Source of the DNA: Opisthocomus hoazin
Taxonomy: Eukaryota; Chordata; Aves; Opisthocomiformes; Opisthocomidae
Length of the DNA stretch: 64,000 nt
Assembly: GCF_030867145.1 (NCBI RefSeq)
Contig: NC_134414.1
Location: 131,824,465 to 131,888,464 of the forward strand
Reading direction: 5' to 3'
The position numbers and the translations under genes are program-made. Below, in pieces: positions 47,201 through 60,398 of this stretch. The stretch's first letter is position 1. Every line of letters begins with the position of its first letter. The notes below the pieces were generated by a model, which saw nothing but the letters and a program-made list of their open reading frames with translations, did not search any database and was not told the DNA's origin.

Positions 47201-48724
47201 CCTGAAAGTGTATCATAAACAAGTCATCGTGAAATCTGCAAACTGAAGGAGAACCCTTCTTTACAGATAGATACTTAGATGGATGTGGTTTCTTAATACC
47301 ATTTCTTCTAAACGAAAGTTAATGCTGGTATTTTGCTTTTAGATTGAGCTATCTTACTCACCGAGTAATTTTTAAAATAAGACATTTCTGGGGTCAAGTT
47401 ACCATGTGTGCCAAGAAGGTCTACATTTCAATGCAGGACTTGGATGCAGAGTTTGTACACGCATTATTCAGGCACATAACTTCCACTGAACAAGAGACAA
47501 GCCACCCACTGCTTGTGTAAATCTGAGTACAAATTTTATTCGTGTGCCTCAGTTCCTGTTTGTGAAAACACTTTGCTGATACACCCCTTAACATAGGAGT
47601 TAGGGTGATAAACCGATTACCATTTGTGAAGTAATGACATGCTAAATACTGCTTAGCAATACTCATTAAACTCAAGGATAGAGCTATATGAATTCTGTCT
47701 TAACTTACAATCTTGCTACTTAACTGTAAGAGACATTTACATTGCTCACCTGATCTGTTTATATGCCATGTGATGCTGATTCAAAGCAGCTACAGGTACC
47801 TCAGTCAGTGGAATGACTGTAGTTAAAGTGAATCTTCTACACAATATGTTTCACACTGGGGCACAATGAAGTATCTGCTGATATTTCATTTCTGATTTGT
47901 CAAACTGAATCTCTTCTTTATGCAAGTGTACACACGTGCATATACACATGCTCATATATAAAAGTTTCTTTTGGGGGAAAGGCGCAATAAAACATTTCAA
48001 ATAAATCAAAAGTCATATAGAAACAATATAAACTATGCTGTATTTGAGGTATAGGAATAAGAGATAGGAAAGATAAAGGCTCTTTGCACAAGTAAATTAT
48101 CTTAAATTTATGTAATAATACATAATAAAATAATAAACAATGAACTTGCAGGTGAACAGCACAACACAAAACCCATAAAATTTACAATTCAGCAAAAAAA
48201 ATCCTCTATGTTTCTGTTCCCTTATTAAAGGAATGGATGCTGCCAAGTCTGCTAAAGACATATAGGTGGTGTATGCTTTCCTTTAACAAACTGCTCACAC
48301 TAACTCACATCCATAGAGATATTGGGACACTTGATGTCATTATATCAGGAAAAATCTGTGGTAGCAAAGGAATGAAGGAATTTACAACATGAAGGCTTTT
48401 CAGAGATTATTATCCAAACCTTACAGGTTTACTTGCAGAGAATCACTAATACCAGACCACCAGAAACTTAAGTATGACTGCCCCCAAAAGTCTGCAGACA
48501 TACACTGTAGAAACAAGCTGTAACTACACCTAGCATGTCACAGTTCTGGAAAGTAGAAGAGATTACAGGAAAGGTCAGAATTTGCTGAGCCTCAGGACCG
48601 ATGGATTAAAAGTAATAATTATTAATTTTATTTCTTTTAAAAGAAATCATTCCTAACTTACAATATTTTGGAAACTAGTAAGAAAAAAAAAAAGCAGTTA
48701 GATCTGGATTATTCATAGACTTAG

Positions 48725-49085
48725 ACAAGTTAAAGATGGAAAATAATTAGATCATCCAGCCAATTTTCTTGCCAATGTAGTACTGTTCCCTGCAGTACAT
48801 TTTCTAGTGCTAGTTTAAGTCCCTTGAGAAGGGATATTCCAGCATTTCCTTTGGACACATCCCGGCATACTCTGTTAGGGAGGTTTTTTTCCCTCCCTCT
48901 GGTCAGCCAAACATTTCCTGTCTCTTTTTTATTTCCACTTCCACTTAAGAATTCTTCCTCCTCCTTGGTGCCAGGGCCCTTCAGGAATCCTGAGGGTACA
49001 ATCTTGTCGACAGGAATGGATATTCCCAGAACAGGATATTCTACAGTATGGAAGTCTATAGCAGACAATTTTAGGAGAACATTCT
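48725..49085 (-). mobile_element. Ancient CR1-like LINE 3' fragment
   Basis: The block order resembles an old CR1 3' end in reverse: 'AGATCATCCAGCCAATTTTC' (compare 'GGTCATCTAGTCCAACC'), 'CTAGTGCTAGTTTAAGTCCC', 'GAGAAGGGATATTCCAGCATTTCC', 'CTCTGTTAGGGAGGTTTTTTTCC', 'AGCCAAACATTTCCTG'. Overlapping frames on both strands (48730-49087) are chance. Confidence 0.55.
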
Positions 49086-52000
49086 AGTAGCCTTCTTTTG
49101 CTTAACTACCTTTTGTGTGCCTGATGCATCTCAAAGGTGCTTGGCCGCCTTTGAACATTTTTTATATGATAATTCTTCAGTATGAACTTCAGAGAGAGTA
49201 CCCGTTAAAACCAAAGCTTGGCTGCCTCAGATCAGGTTAGGACTACTGTAAGAGCATCCCACGATGAACAATAAATTCACCCATACACCACGTCACTAGT
49301 GATTTGTCCCTTTAAATAAGTGGACATAAGAAAGAGCAGAAAAATATGGAGATGTCTTGATCCAGTGGTGACTGAATACAAAACTCACCATCTGGGTTCT
49401 ATGAATGTACTCAGAATGGTATCACATATATGTACAATATTCACATGCAACAGTTACAGTTATGCTATAGACACAGTAGCCCACACCAACTCCTTCCAAG
49501 CAGTTGTTATTGACAGAGCAGTTGTGGGAAAAAATTTATTACCATTCAGCAGGCCGTGTGCAAACTCAGCATCATGAAATCCTTATGTGTGTTTATGAAG
49601 AGATCCCTTTGCAGTTCCCACAAAAGCTGTGGTTCATAAAGAACCGCAGGTCAAATACAGCCTGAGTGGTTTTAGGCATCTAAAGAGTCAGGTCAAGGCA
49701 GGAATTTAAGTGTGGTTTGCTAAGTGGAAGTGTTAACCTTGTCAGATTGAGTTATATAGCCTTGTAACATAAGCAGTCCAAGTCTGCTACCTTGATGAAA
49801 ACATTGTACTATAGGTCATGATAAATGTCAGTCTTGAAGTAGAAGTTTAGCTTTGCCTTGAAGGGGTCTAGCCACAGCACTGAGGAATATTTTCTTAGAA
49901 GAAAAACAAATGTTAAATATCTTTTTGTTCTGCAGATTTGAGCAGGTGGACTTAGTCATTGGTCTTGCAAAAGAGTCTGAAGTAGGGAAGGATTAAGTTT
50001 CCATTACTTAATTCAAAAGACTGGCCAAATACAAGACAAAAATGATGAAGGAATTTGGTTGTAATTCTGTCTGTCTCTTTGAAGGGATAGAAATATTCTT
50101 GGATGTGTCCTTTGTTTTGACACATTTATACCAATTACAAATCAAAGGGCAAAGCTGGAGTAGTATTTCCTCCAAACTGCCTCAACCCCAGTTTGTTCTA
50201 GTAGTCTCTGACAGAATCCCTTTGACAGCAAAGGAACTTTCTCTTTTAATGTAATTGTTCTTGAAGGTGCTTAAAGCATCCAGAAGAGAAAAGGAAATAG
50301 TTCTACAACTAATTTGTGTAAATCTGGAAAGTATTTCTAACTTATACAAGGAAATGTAGTTTTAATAAATCTTTTGCTTCTTCTTTAGAAGAAAAGTGTG
50401 GCACAAAGAGGTGCATCAGTACCTTATTTCAATTAAAATTCAGAGAGCTAAATCAGTGTCTTCCCTTTCCTTTGTATTTTACTGTAACTGTCTTCAGTGC
50501 TGCTTACTTCAGCAGTGTTAATTTGAGGAGTGAAAGCTAATAAGTGAAAGACAAGAAAACCTGGAGTGAAAAACCATGCTAACGATTAGAACTTTATATA
50601 CGTTAAAGAACTTCAAGAACATTCAAAAAAGGAGAAAAGCAGAACAAAAGTCCTGTGAAATGCAAGATGTTTGTCCTGAACTGCATAAAACTGGATGATC
50701 ATCAACTGACAGCCAATTTATATTTTTAAAGATATATGAGCCTTATAAAAGGGCTTTTTTAATGGTGACATGAGTAGGAAAATACATACTTGTTGCTTTT
50801 GAGAGATGGAAAAATCATTCGGAATATTTGGTAGTGCTGACCATAGCAGCATTCACAAATTAGCAACACAATAATCATTGGTCACACCAGTATGCAATGC
50901 TTCCTGCTTTCGGCGATGCACTCCCTGGGAAGGGGCAGTAAAGTCCCATTGGGCACATCCATGCTGTTTCACTTGGCAATCATTTCAGGTTTTCCATGAA
51001 TTCTTTCCCACTAAACTGTGGAAAGGTAGTGCCTGGGAATGCCCTAGAAAACGTGTCCCGTTTGAGTGGGGCAAGCTTCATCCATGCCACAGAATACTTC
51101 TGACAACAAGTGATAAGGTAACCTAAACAAAGTTTTAATCTACACCCTACTAGGCAGTCAAGTAAAGAACAACCATACACTTCTGTTGAAGGTTATGTTT
51201 ATGGATAGGATTGCAGTTTGGGCAAGCCTCCTGCTGGAGCTTGAAGTAGCTTCAGGATGCAGGCAGCACAATAATACTGCAAGGTCTGCAAGATCTATTC
51301 AGTATTCTCTATCAGCAATGCTTTGTCATAAGTTTAAAAGCAAAAATACTTTCTATTGAATCAACAGTCACATCAACTGGGAAAAATAAAAAAAGAATAC
51401 TCCCTTAGAGCAATACATGTAAGTTACCTTCTGTAATATTTCTATCTATTCAGTCAAATGCACAGTCAATCAGAAAACTTACTAATAGAAGCACAATTCC
51501 CCTGAAAAGTCAGGGGGGAGAGAAATCACATCTGAGGGCTTTTTCTCCTCTATAAGCACCAGAACAGTCAGATATTTATATGAGCTTGTGAGAGGTGCAT
51601 AAAATTGTGAAGGAGAAACTGTTTTCTGGGTACTTGCAACACTTCCACTACCATCCACAAAAAGCAAAAGCTTATTTTTTCCTAATTCTAGTCCCTTCTG
51701 CTCACAGAAATAAAATAATCATTTATCTTCTTACTTAGAAATTCATCATAAGAAAAAAAGAAAAAACAAGAGCCAAAAAAAACAAGAGCCAAATAAACAG
51801 ACACCACACACCCCCAAACACACCATGATCAGTTTGGCAGGTTTAAAACAGAGATATGGGTGAGCAATATATAACTGCTTAAAGCTAGCTGATTTGCACC
51901 CTAGCACACCCAAAATAGATGAAGCCTGTTTAATAAGCCAACGCATCACCTCTTAGAACATAGAAGAAACATTTTCCTGAGGTATGTTTCTTATTTTTGG

Positions 52001-55000
52001 CTTATTATCCTTTAGACTAGAGACGGATGGTGCTTCCTCCTCTAGCTGGGACAGATAATTCCACAGCCTAAGCTACTACTTTGATAAAAGCAGAGGGGGA
52101 AAAAGCTTCCCAAGTCTGAATTCCCATAAGTAAGCACATCAGGCATCTTAACATATATGTTGCAACATCTTCCAAGCTCACTGATGGCATTGCCTTGAAA
52201 CAGTCCACTAAAGAGAATGAGATCATGTAAATATAACAAACCATAATTCATTTGTAGTATTTTTTTTCACATCTAAAATAACTTCTTTATAATGCAATTA
52301 TGTTTTTGCTGGAAAGACTCACTGCAGAGATAGATTACAAGCTGGTTTATTCCCTTTCCAGCCGGTGAAAGAATCTCTATTAACCAGCCAGAAAGCTTAC
52401 AAGGCAAACACACTCTAATTCAGTTGCAAGGAACTTCATGATTCTGTATTCACATGTGTGCAAACCACCTTCTTTAATGCACCTTGGGGATTTTACACTG
52501 AACAGAGCAATTGAAAACCTCTGTGGCTCAGCAGTTTTTAGTATGTGTCTGCCAACAGAAGCCAGCTCGATGTAAGCCATTTCCATTTAAGCTTCAGTTG
52601 ATATTCCATGCCATTTATTTCTTAGCTGCTGCCTCATCCCAGCTCCTTTAGCTGCTCTACATCATGGAAACCAAGTCACTCAGAGTGCAATTTGCAGCAA
52701 TCAGGAGAGGCTGTGAAAGCTGACGAAAACCTCACTGTTGTTTGTGCTGTCCATTGCAGCACCAGCTCAGCCCAAACTTTTTCCTCAGGTATTTTAGTAA
52801 TGCTACTGAGACCACAGCTCTCCCAGCTCTACATACAGCGACACAAACCACCATCACTCTTTGGGTGTAAAATGATTGATGACAGCACCTAACTGTGAGG
52901 AGCAGAGGGCAAGTTTTGATTGTGGAGGTCATAGCCAAGTCCTCTAACAAAAAATTCCAGTGAATTTTTAACCCCCACACAAATCAAACATAGTATTATT
53001 TGCTAATAAGACCTGGTCTCCCTACTCTGTCAGATCTGACACTTAAGATCTGCCAGCCACATAACAGTTGCTAAAGTAAATATGCAGTACAACTAGTGAG
53101 TACTGTTTCCACTTCTGCTCCACCCCCCATTCATGCTGTCAAGACAGAGTTTCTCCAAAAGAACAAGGAAAAGAAACCCCTGTAGCTTTTTTGACAGAGA
53201 AGGAAGACATCGATTCTGTATCTGCTTTCATTAATTTACCAGAGTTTACACAGTACATAGTAATATTGTCCAATGATTGCCATTAGTGACAGCATTTAGT
53301 TTAATACAATCAGTCTCTGCAGAACAAAGTAATTTCCCCAGATACCAGTGCGTTTGATTGCATGGTGTTCTGACTGCCTCTATGTTGTCTGACACGAACA
53401 GTCCACTTGAACGTTTTTCAGGAGGACATATTTATCAGATGCACTGCTGCCTCTTCTTTAAGAATATTTTGAGATGTGAATTCTCCAAAGAGCATAAAGA
53501 AATAAAAGGATACAGACCTGAACTCCAAACCTGTTCTCTCACAACTAAGTCGTCATCTTTCTTTCTTTCCTTCCTTTTTCAACTATCTACAATTTATTCT
53601 ATGATTTCATGTCAAAGTTTTATAGCTGTCATGTATTATGGAGATAGGATATATGGTTGCTTAAAGCATGTTCCCACCTTCATGGTAAGGTTTATTGAAC
53701 ATCTCAAATGAATTGTTTCTCAAACTATGTGTAAATTCATATGTGATAGTCCACATTTGTTTTATTGGTTTGCTAGGGTAACTCAGGTTCTGCTTTTCTT
53801 CTGAGGAACTAATGGAAAGATTCCAATGCAGAAACACAGCTAAAGCAGCAATGAGAAGCCTTTATTATTTTATAATTTATTTTCTGCATTTAATTCCTTG
53901 GCTGATTTGTCCAATTTCTGACTGATTTCACAGGTCACTGGACTTGCCTATGCATTTTTGCTTTGAGTCACTTCCTTGCCAGACAAAAAAAAAAAAAAAA
54001 AAGTCTTCAAAAGGGAACAAGTTTGTCTTTCTGCCTCCACTGCTGAATACAAGACAGAGTGGGAAATAATCATAAGAGGCAACATAAAGAGGATACGTAT
54101 TTTTTGTGCTTATGCACACATGTACTGTATTCCATGAAGGAGATAATTTAATTCTTGACTTTTCAGTCATGGATCAATACTTCTGTGTGACACTTAAAAT
54201 GTATAATAAGAAAGCAGTCTCTGAGCTAAAGAGCTTTATATTCTAAACTAGATCCTCTAGTCCTCCATCAGATGCCAATGTGATTTACAAACCTGTCAGT
54301 GTTACAACCCACACTTGAAAGTGAGGACAAGTATTTTTGCATTTAAAACAAAATACTGTGTTACCAGATACTCAGGTAGTTTCCTATTATAAATGTAGCC
54401 AAAAATAGGACAGCGCAGCTCCGACTTTGACAAGTGCTTCTTGAGACAAGGCAAATGTCTTCTTCATAATGCAACAGGTACAGATCAGACAACGGGTTTC
54501 ATGTCATTTGTTGGGACATGATTCAGTTTTCTATGGATATGGACCTTTGAAAATGTTAGCATTTATTTCTCTCTACCCAGACTTCATTTTGCTCTGCTCA
54601 TGAAACAGACTAGTTAATCGGCATCTGCAAGATCTTAAATTTATTAAAGGATAAATCTATGGTGAGTTTAAATGTGAACTCAATTAGGCTGTTTACATGG
54701 CATCTTTGCACAATGTTTATTAGATGAATTTTGAAGTAAAACCCAAACATGTTTTGTTTCTGTTTTGTACCACAAAGATTGCAGTGCAGCTAGGAAACAC
54801 ACTTCAATGAGTCACCTTGGAAAAGAAAAAGATAAATGGCTAAAAATGCAATAATAGTAGGATATCGGGAAATAAACACTAACTGAGCAAGTAGACTTCT
54901 TTCTAGTCCTGCTTGCAATCACTTCTAGTCCATGTTCAGGATGTTTCTTCAGCTACCCAAATGAAAAAAAAAGACAATCACTTCTCGATGACACTATATC

Positions 55001-55146
55001 CATAACAAAGGCAAAAAGCAACAAAATTAGTTTGTGTTGCTGTCCTGTATTCAGCTGAGTAAGGCTACAGAAGTTCAGACTCCAGGAAGACAGGAATTTT
55101 CCATTTCAGCCTTTAGCTGATCAATAGCCCTTAACATTTATTTCAG
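49086..55146. other. Non-coding stretch, no gene seen
   Basis: AT-rich unique sequence. Noted items are a short direct repeat ACAAGAGCCAAA (51766-51793), a CT-rich patch (53553-53578), and 18 consecutive A at 53985-54002. The region near 52.0-52.25 kb looks like a decayed repeat but cannot be named. Confidence 0.55.
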
Positions 55147-55415
55147 ATCTCGGAATTCCTCGCAAACATAATGAACATCTACGAGTGCTTCAGTCTTGCA
55201 AGATAGGTAGCACTATACCAGCTTTCCCTGGTATGAAACTGGAATTGAAAGGGTCTAATTCCTTACAGCATGCTCACGCTTATGTACTTACAGTAGCAGA
55301 AGTGGAGAGGATAAGCATCAACAGTTCTGCTGGTGTCATTATACATCTACAGTGTTTTTATTTGCCCAGATGTAATCGTTACACATTCATATATAAACAT
55401 CAAGGGAAAAAGTAG
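55147..55415 (+). other. Weak candidate terminal exon
   Basis: The acceptor-like TTAACATTTATTTCAG ends at 55146. From there one frame is open for about 88 codons to a TAG at 55413-55415, with a mixed composition (begins LGIPRKHNEHLRVLQSCKIG; ends FIYKHQGKK). No family, poly(A) signal or partner exon is seen. The length is within chance for the window. Confidence 0.15.
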
Positions 55416-56990
55416 AAAAGGTTGCAATAAGTCATGAAATGCAATTTACTTGTCAAAATTAAGGCCCTCGATGGGTTCAAAATCTTTCCTTTGCAATTCT
55501 AACTTTTTACTTCATCCCTACTTTTTGCCCCATGCAAGAATGGTGTAGGAAGTCATAGTCCAGTGCTTCTGTAAAGCAGAAGAGTAGGCTAGGTCCTACA
55601 AGTAACTTACTGGCAGTGTTTGGATCTGAAAGTCTCTTATTCCCCTAAATACATTCCCACCGTTGTAAGATTTTGAGTTAGGACTTAAATCTTTTTTTCT
55701 CCCCCACAAGTAAAACCGCCTTTATTCATCTCCTCTACTTCAAGGCAGGGGTCTTCTGCCTTGCAGAGGTAGAATCAGAAACAGGACCAAAATAATCCTT
55801 ACCTGAAGCACCCTTTTTAAAAATGTATCAATATAACAGCCCTTTGGTCCATCCATTGCATTTGCAAGCATAAGCTGTCACCTTTTTGAAGTCACTAGGA
55901 ATTTAATTTGAAGCAAATGGAAAGATATCCAGTAAGTCATCCAATTTATCGCAGTAACCCTCAGATATGCAACGTTAAAGTGAGCATTTCTACAGCCAAC
56001 CATATGATAAGTATTTCAATTCAGTGAAAAGGTTTAAAAGAGTGATACACATATGCTTTTGTAATTACCTCAGTACGTTAAAAAAACAGTTTTTAAAGAA
56101 GTGCTAAATGACTGTATAGTAAATGCAAGCTAAACCGAGAGCTTACTTTAGAGAGAAGTTAAAAGACATATCCCTCCAGGCTAGATAGCAAAAGTTCTGG
56201 CACCTCTGAAGATCTGGAATGCTTCTACATGTAGGTGTGATTCAAAACAGTATACACAGATTTCCAACAGCAAGATCTGTAATTCCTCACCGTCTTACCA
56301 AAAATGCTAAAGGAGGCTGATATTTCGTGTACGACCTTGGCTGAGCCGGTATGTTCATGGGTGCCAGACACCATTCCTAGTGTTTTCAGCCTTCTACATG
56401 GATTGCAGGACTTTGTATCCAAGAAGTCCCTAATGCTGCTGTAAACGATGTTATTATTGTGAAGTACCATATGCAGGGCTTACATTTGTTTTTATTGTGT
56501 GTTTTTTAATATATATAAAGCAATGTTTATCTCAGTATGATGTTTCCTCGTCTATCCATCCATTCAACCCCCTTCCGCCAATAACTTTTGAGCTTGCTGG
56601 GCAATTTGAAACTCATTTTGAAAGAAGTCTAGAGTCTAAAACAAAATTACATCCTTGCACAAGTTCCTGAAAATCAGTGGGCAAGCAGTGGGTAGAAAAA
56701 CAACTTGAGGGAAACACAACAGAGGGAAAGGCAGACAAGATTCATCTGTTAGTCATTTGGTTTGGCCTCAGGAAAGTAAAGAATGCAAATCCAGAAGAAA
56801 TCAAAACGCATTGGTTTTGCTGCTCACATAGCAACTTGGACGATCCAGTTGTGAGATACAGTAAAGGAACTATTTGGGATCCAGTTCTGCTCCCTCAGTA
56901 TTGATTGAGGTAGGAAGAGAACCTCAATGGAAATAAAATGAAACAATACAGTTTAGGAGCTTGCTCTCATATTCTTCTCTGACCCCACAT

Positions 56991-57014
56991 CCACCAAACA
57001 TGTTTGTTTGGTGG
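56991..57014. repeat. Short perfect hairpin
   Basis: CCACCAAACA (56991-57000), loop TGTT, then the exact reverse complement TGTTTGGTGG (57005-57014). The flanks do not extend the stem far, so it is too short for a typical microRNA precursor. Confidence 0.75.
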
Positions 57015-60000
57015 GTTTTTTGGTGTTGTTTTTTTTAAAGTGTCACAGGACAGTTACATGTTTCAGAATAATGGAGTGTTCTTTAGGGAATATCTGCTTT
57101 ATGAGGCTATCCCTCAAGGACCCAGTTTAGACTAATTATACAGAGTAGCAATGTTAAACACATAATTCAGGTTTAGCAAGCATTCCACTCCAGAGTGATC
57201 TGCACAGGAAAAAAAAAAAATTAACTACATCACTTTTCATTGCCCTAACTTGTCATGTAAAAGTCATGCCAGGATTCTCTTCTTGGCTAACTTGGACTAC
57301 AGCTGTTGAGGTGTCATCTAAAGGCAACTTCCATTAAAAAAGCAGACATTTTTCTGGTTAGACTCTAGACCGAGCAAAGGAGAGGTGGGAAAGGGAATTA
57401 GGAATAGGCTGGTCTTAAGGGAAAAAACTCTTAAGAATAGCCTAGTTTGAAAAAGCAGACAGGGGTAGGACTTCGTATTCCACTTTGAAACCACCTTTTG
57501 CTAACATCATTGGCTCACAAACTGGATTAAGTTTTTAGCCACATGGATGTCACATTGGTTTTGAGCACGATGGAAGAATTCACCAGCTTCTCCACTAATT
57601 AACCTAGCTTTGACTCAAATTTCTTCTTTCCTGAGTAAAAGGATACAATGACCTACAGCTACGTGCGTCCTACAGGGAAAAAAGAAGTGTGCAAAACTGA
57701 TTAAGTTATCCAAATGCTTATTTCCAAAACTTTTTCTACAGGTCTATTACATTCTGCGTAAACACTACGGAAAAGTATGAATCCTGATCATAAAAAATAC
57801 TAGCTAGAAAAAGGTGAAAGATAGGTTTTTTTCCCTTCATACATACTAGACTTATCTCCTCCTGTTAACAAAGTGTTTGTAATTAGAACTTCATTTAAGT
57901 AGGGTTCAATCTTCAGCATGTTCACTGTTAGTTGTTTCTGATATTTGGCATTCAAAATGTGAGCTGTCCTTATGGCATACATTTATTTTAAAGATATTTT
58001 CTTCTTCCCTCAGTAATACAATGCTTAGTCTCCCATTTGAAGGCCCAGAAGCTTCCATTACAGGTTTAGAAGACTGCTTTCAGCTGGATTCAGCTGGAAC
58101 TGGCTGCTACAGAGAACAACATCCAAAGACATTCGTTGTTTAGAACTTGAGCAAAGCAGCATAAAGACAATAAAAGACTTCAGATGAACCATTTCTGAAT
58201 TTTTTTTTTCCTAGTATTTGACTATGCCATGAACTTGTCTAAGTCAGATATGAGGGGGAGAAAAAACCAAACAAATTTCTTCAGAGAGACAGACTTACCA
58301 GGGTAGCTGAATGAAAAAATAGGTTGCCATGTTAAGAATGCCACTGCACATGGCATATCCAACATATACACCACACTGTTGGTATTATGCTGAAATAGCC
58401 ATGTTCCTGTCTATCTTCCCTTCCTATGTACTGTCTGCATCCAGCATCCTGCCTCAGGGGCACACTCACCCCACTGAGCTGGTTAGGGGGAATGGTAGTT
58501 ATTCAGATCCTCTTAATTATTTGTTCTTCTGCAGTGCACATGCTAGCACTTGGTCCTCCACTGTTCACTCATCTTCAGCAGTGAGATTCTGCTAGTTTTC
58601 CCATACACAAAGTCTTTTGAATATTGTCCCTATCCTTACCACAGCAAATCAGGGACACAATTGCCTGGGTATAAGTCCGATGTTAAGACAAACACAGAAT
58701 TTGTGAAAGAAGAACTGCCTGATATTTTGTCTTTTTAAAAGCAGAATGAGTCCTTTCCGCTGCTCATTTGGTTTTCCTCCCGCACAACATTCAGCTTACT
58801 AACACATTTTAATCTACAAAACAGCTTGAAGCACTTTGCATTTGGAGTGAATCAGATGACAGAAACACAGAGCAACGATCATTCTGGGCTACACATATCC
58901 CACAAAGAAAAACAGATGCCACCATCGTGCCATTGTCCAGCAAGAAATCTGTGTACTAAATTTACTTGAAAGAATGGGTAAAGAAATCATTGCTGTGTTG
59001 CCAAAGAAAGACTTGCCAAAAGAGTGCTATACAGGTGGTAGAAACCTGAAAGTTTATCATGTAAGCTACAGTATTTACTACTATTAAAATACCAGATTCT
59101 GTGATTTTTTTTTTTTAATTAAATTCCACTCATACATGTTAAGCATTAAGCAAAATGAGTTACTAACAGAATGTGTTATAAAACAGTAAAACATTCTTTA
59201 AAATGTTAAAGTCCACACATTTGGAAATAAATAAATAATCGCCAGAGAGTTTAGCCAGACTGCAGGAAAAAGATGAAGCAGTCTTCAGACTGTCATAAGC
59301 AGTATTGCCTCTTACAGCAACACATACCTTTTAACACAATGTCAAAGTCCCTTCTGCCTTACCTTTGTGGCTTAGAATCTAAAACTACATCCACTGCAGG
59401 CATATTTTAGGCTTTGTAATTTTCAAACATTTTTATCAAGCCCTTACACTTTTACTAAAATATGAAAAACATCTACAGGGTCCAGTTTACCACTTGGCCT
59501 TCAGATAACACTCCTACTTACTTAAAAAAGGAGCTTTGCTTAAGATGAGCAGAGTCAGGTACAGACACCTTTCACAGTTTCCACAAGTGCTTTCCCACCT
59601 GAGGTTATTTTCAAGAACGTGATCTTAGTCCACACTGCAATACTAAGAGGATGAAAAACGGGGAACTACACTCTTTAAACTCACTGTTTAAAAATAGATG
59701 TCATAATTGTGTTCTATTCCTCATCATAGTATATGTTGTTACTAAACCCAAATGAGAAAAAGCAGGGGACAGGTTGCATCAAATCAAGGCATTTCTTTTG
59801 GTGCAGCATGGTTCTTCATGTTTTGTAAATCCACCTCTATAGCCCAGAAAAACATGGGGAACACCAGGCAGATTACTTTGCCCATAGGTTGGCCAAAGAG
59901 ACCCCTTGGAGCATGAACACAAGCTACTTTTCTTCCCAGCCCTGGGAAAAGAGAGTAAGCACAATAGGTTAGCTCCCTGTGCTCCATCTTCTACAGTCAC

Positions 60001-60376
60001 CTGCTGAGGTGGCACTAGTCATGTTTGTGAAGTTGATATGCCATCTAATTTTATAAAGCTGTTGATAATTTTCAAAGCTATTATTTTAACCTCTTCAAAA
60101 ACTAACGCATTTTGGTTATATTTAGTTCATATTTTCAGGGTTATTTCAAGTCTTCCTGAAAAATGAGGGTCATAAGCAGATTTACTATGTAAAATTCTAA
60201 TGTAATCCCCTGATTCCAGGAGATAGGGAGCTAAGCAATACCTATGTAACATCTCTGCCTTCATTTTATTAACAGATACAAGGTGGGGGAAAAGTGTATG
60301 TGTATATGCATGCACGATACAGAGAACAGGAAAGCTGGCAAATGAATTCAGAAATAGTTAAATGCTCCCTCTGCCT

Positions 60377-60398
60377 CCCCCCCCCCAAAAAAAAAAAA
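60377..60398 (+). repeat. C10 run joined to A12 run
   Basis: Ten C directly followed by twelve A. It is likely to be length-variable. Confidence 0.9.

Larger units (their letters stand above)
40620..48724. other. Largely non-coding stretch
   Basis: AT-rich sequence. No supported exon downstream of the 40620 donor was recognised, although such an exon should exist if the short gene is real. Two MIR-like remnants are listed separately. 45.6-45.8 kb and 47.0-47.25 kb have low repeat content and TAATTA-type motifs and could be conserved non-coding elements; this is only a guess. Confidence 0.45.

Noticed and set aside
53985..54002. A18 tract as the tail of a processed pseudogene
   Set aside because: The upstream sequence shows no recognisable mRNA-derived frame and no flanking target duplication.
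58298..58410. Minus-strand hydrophobic exon-like frame before a GTAAGT donor
   Set aside because: The donor is good but the possible acceptors (near 58375 or 58390) lack a pyrimidine tract, and one open frame meets a TAA just upstream.
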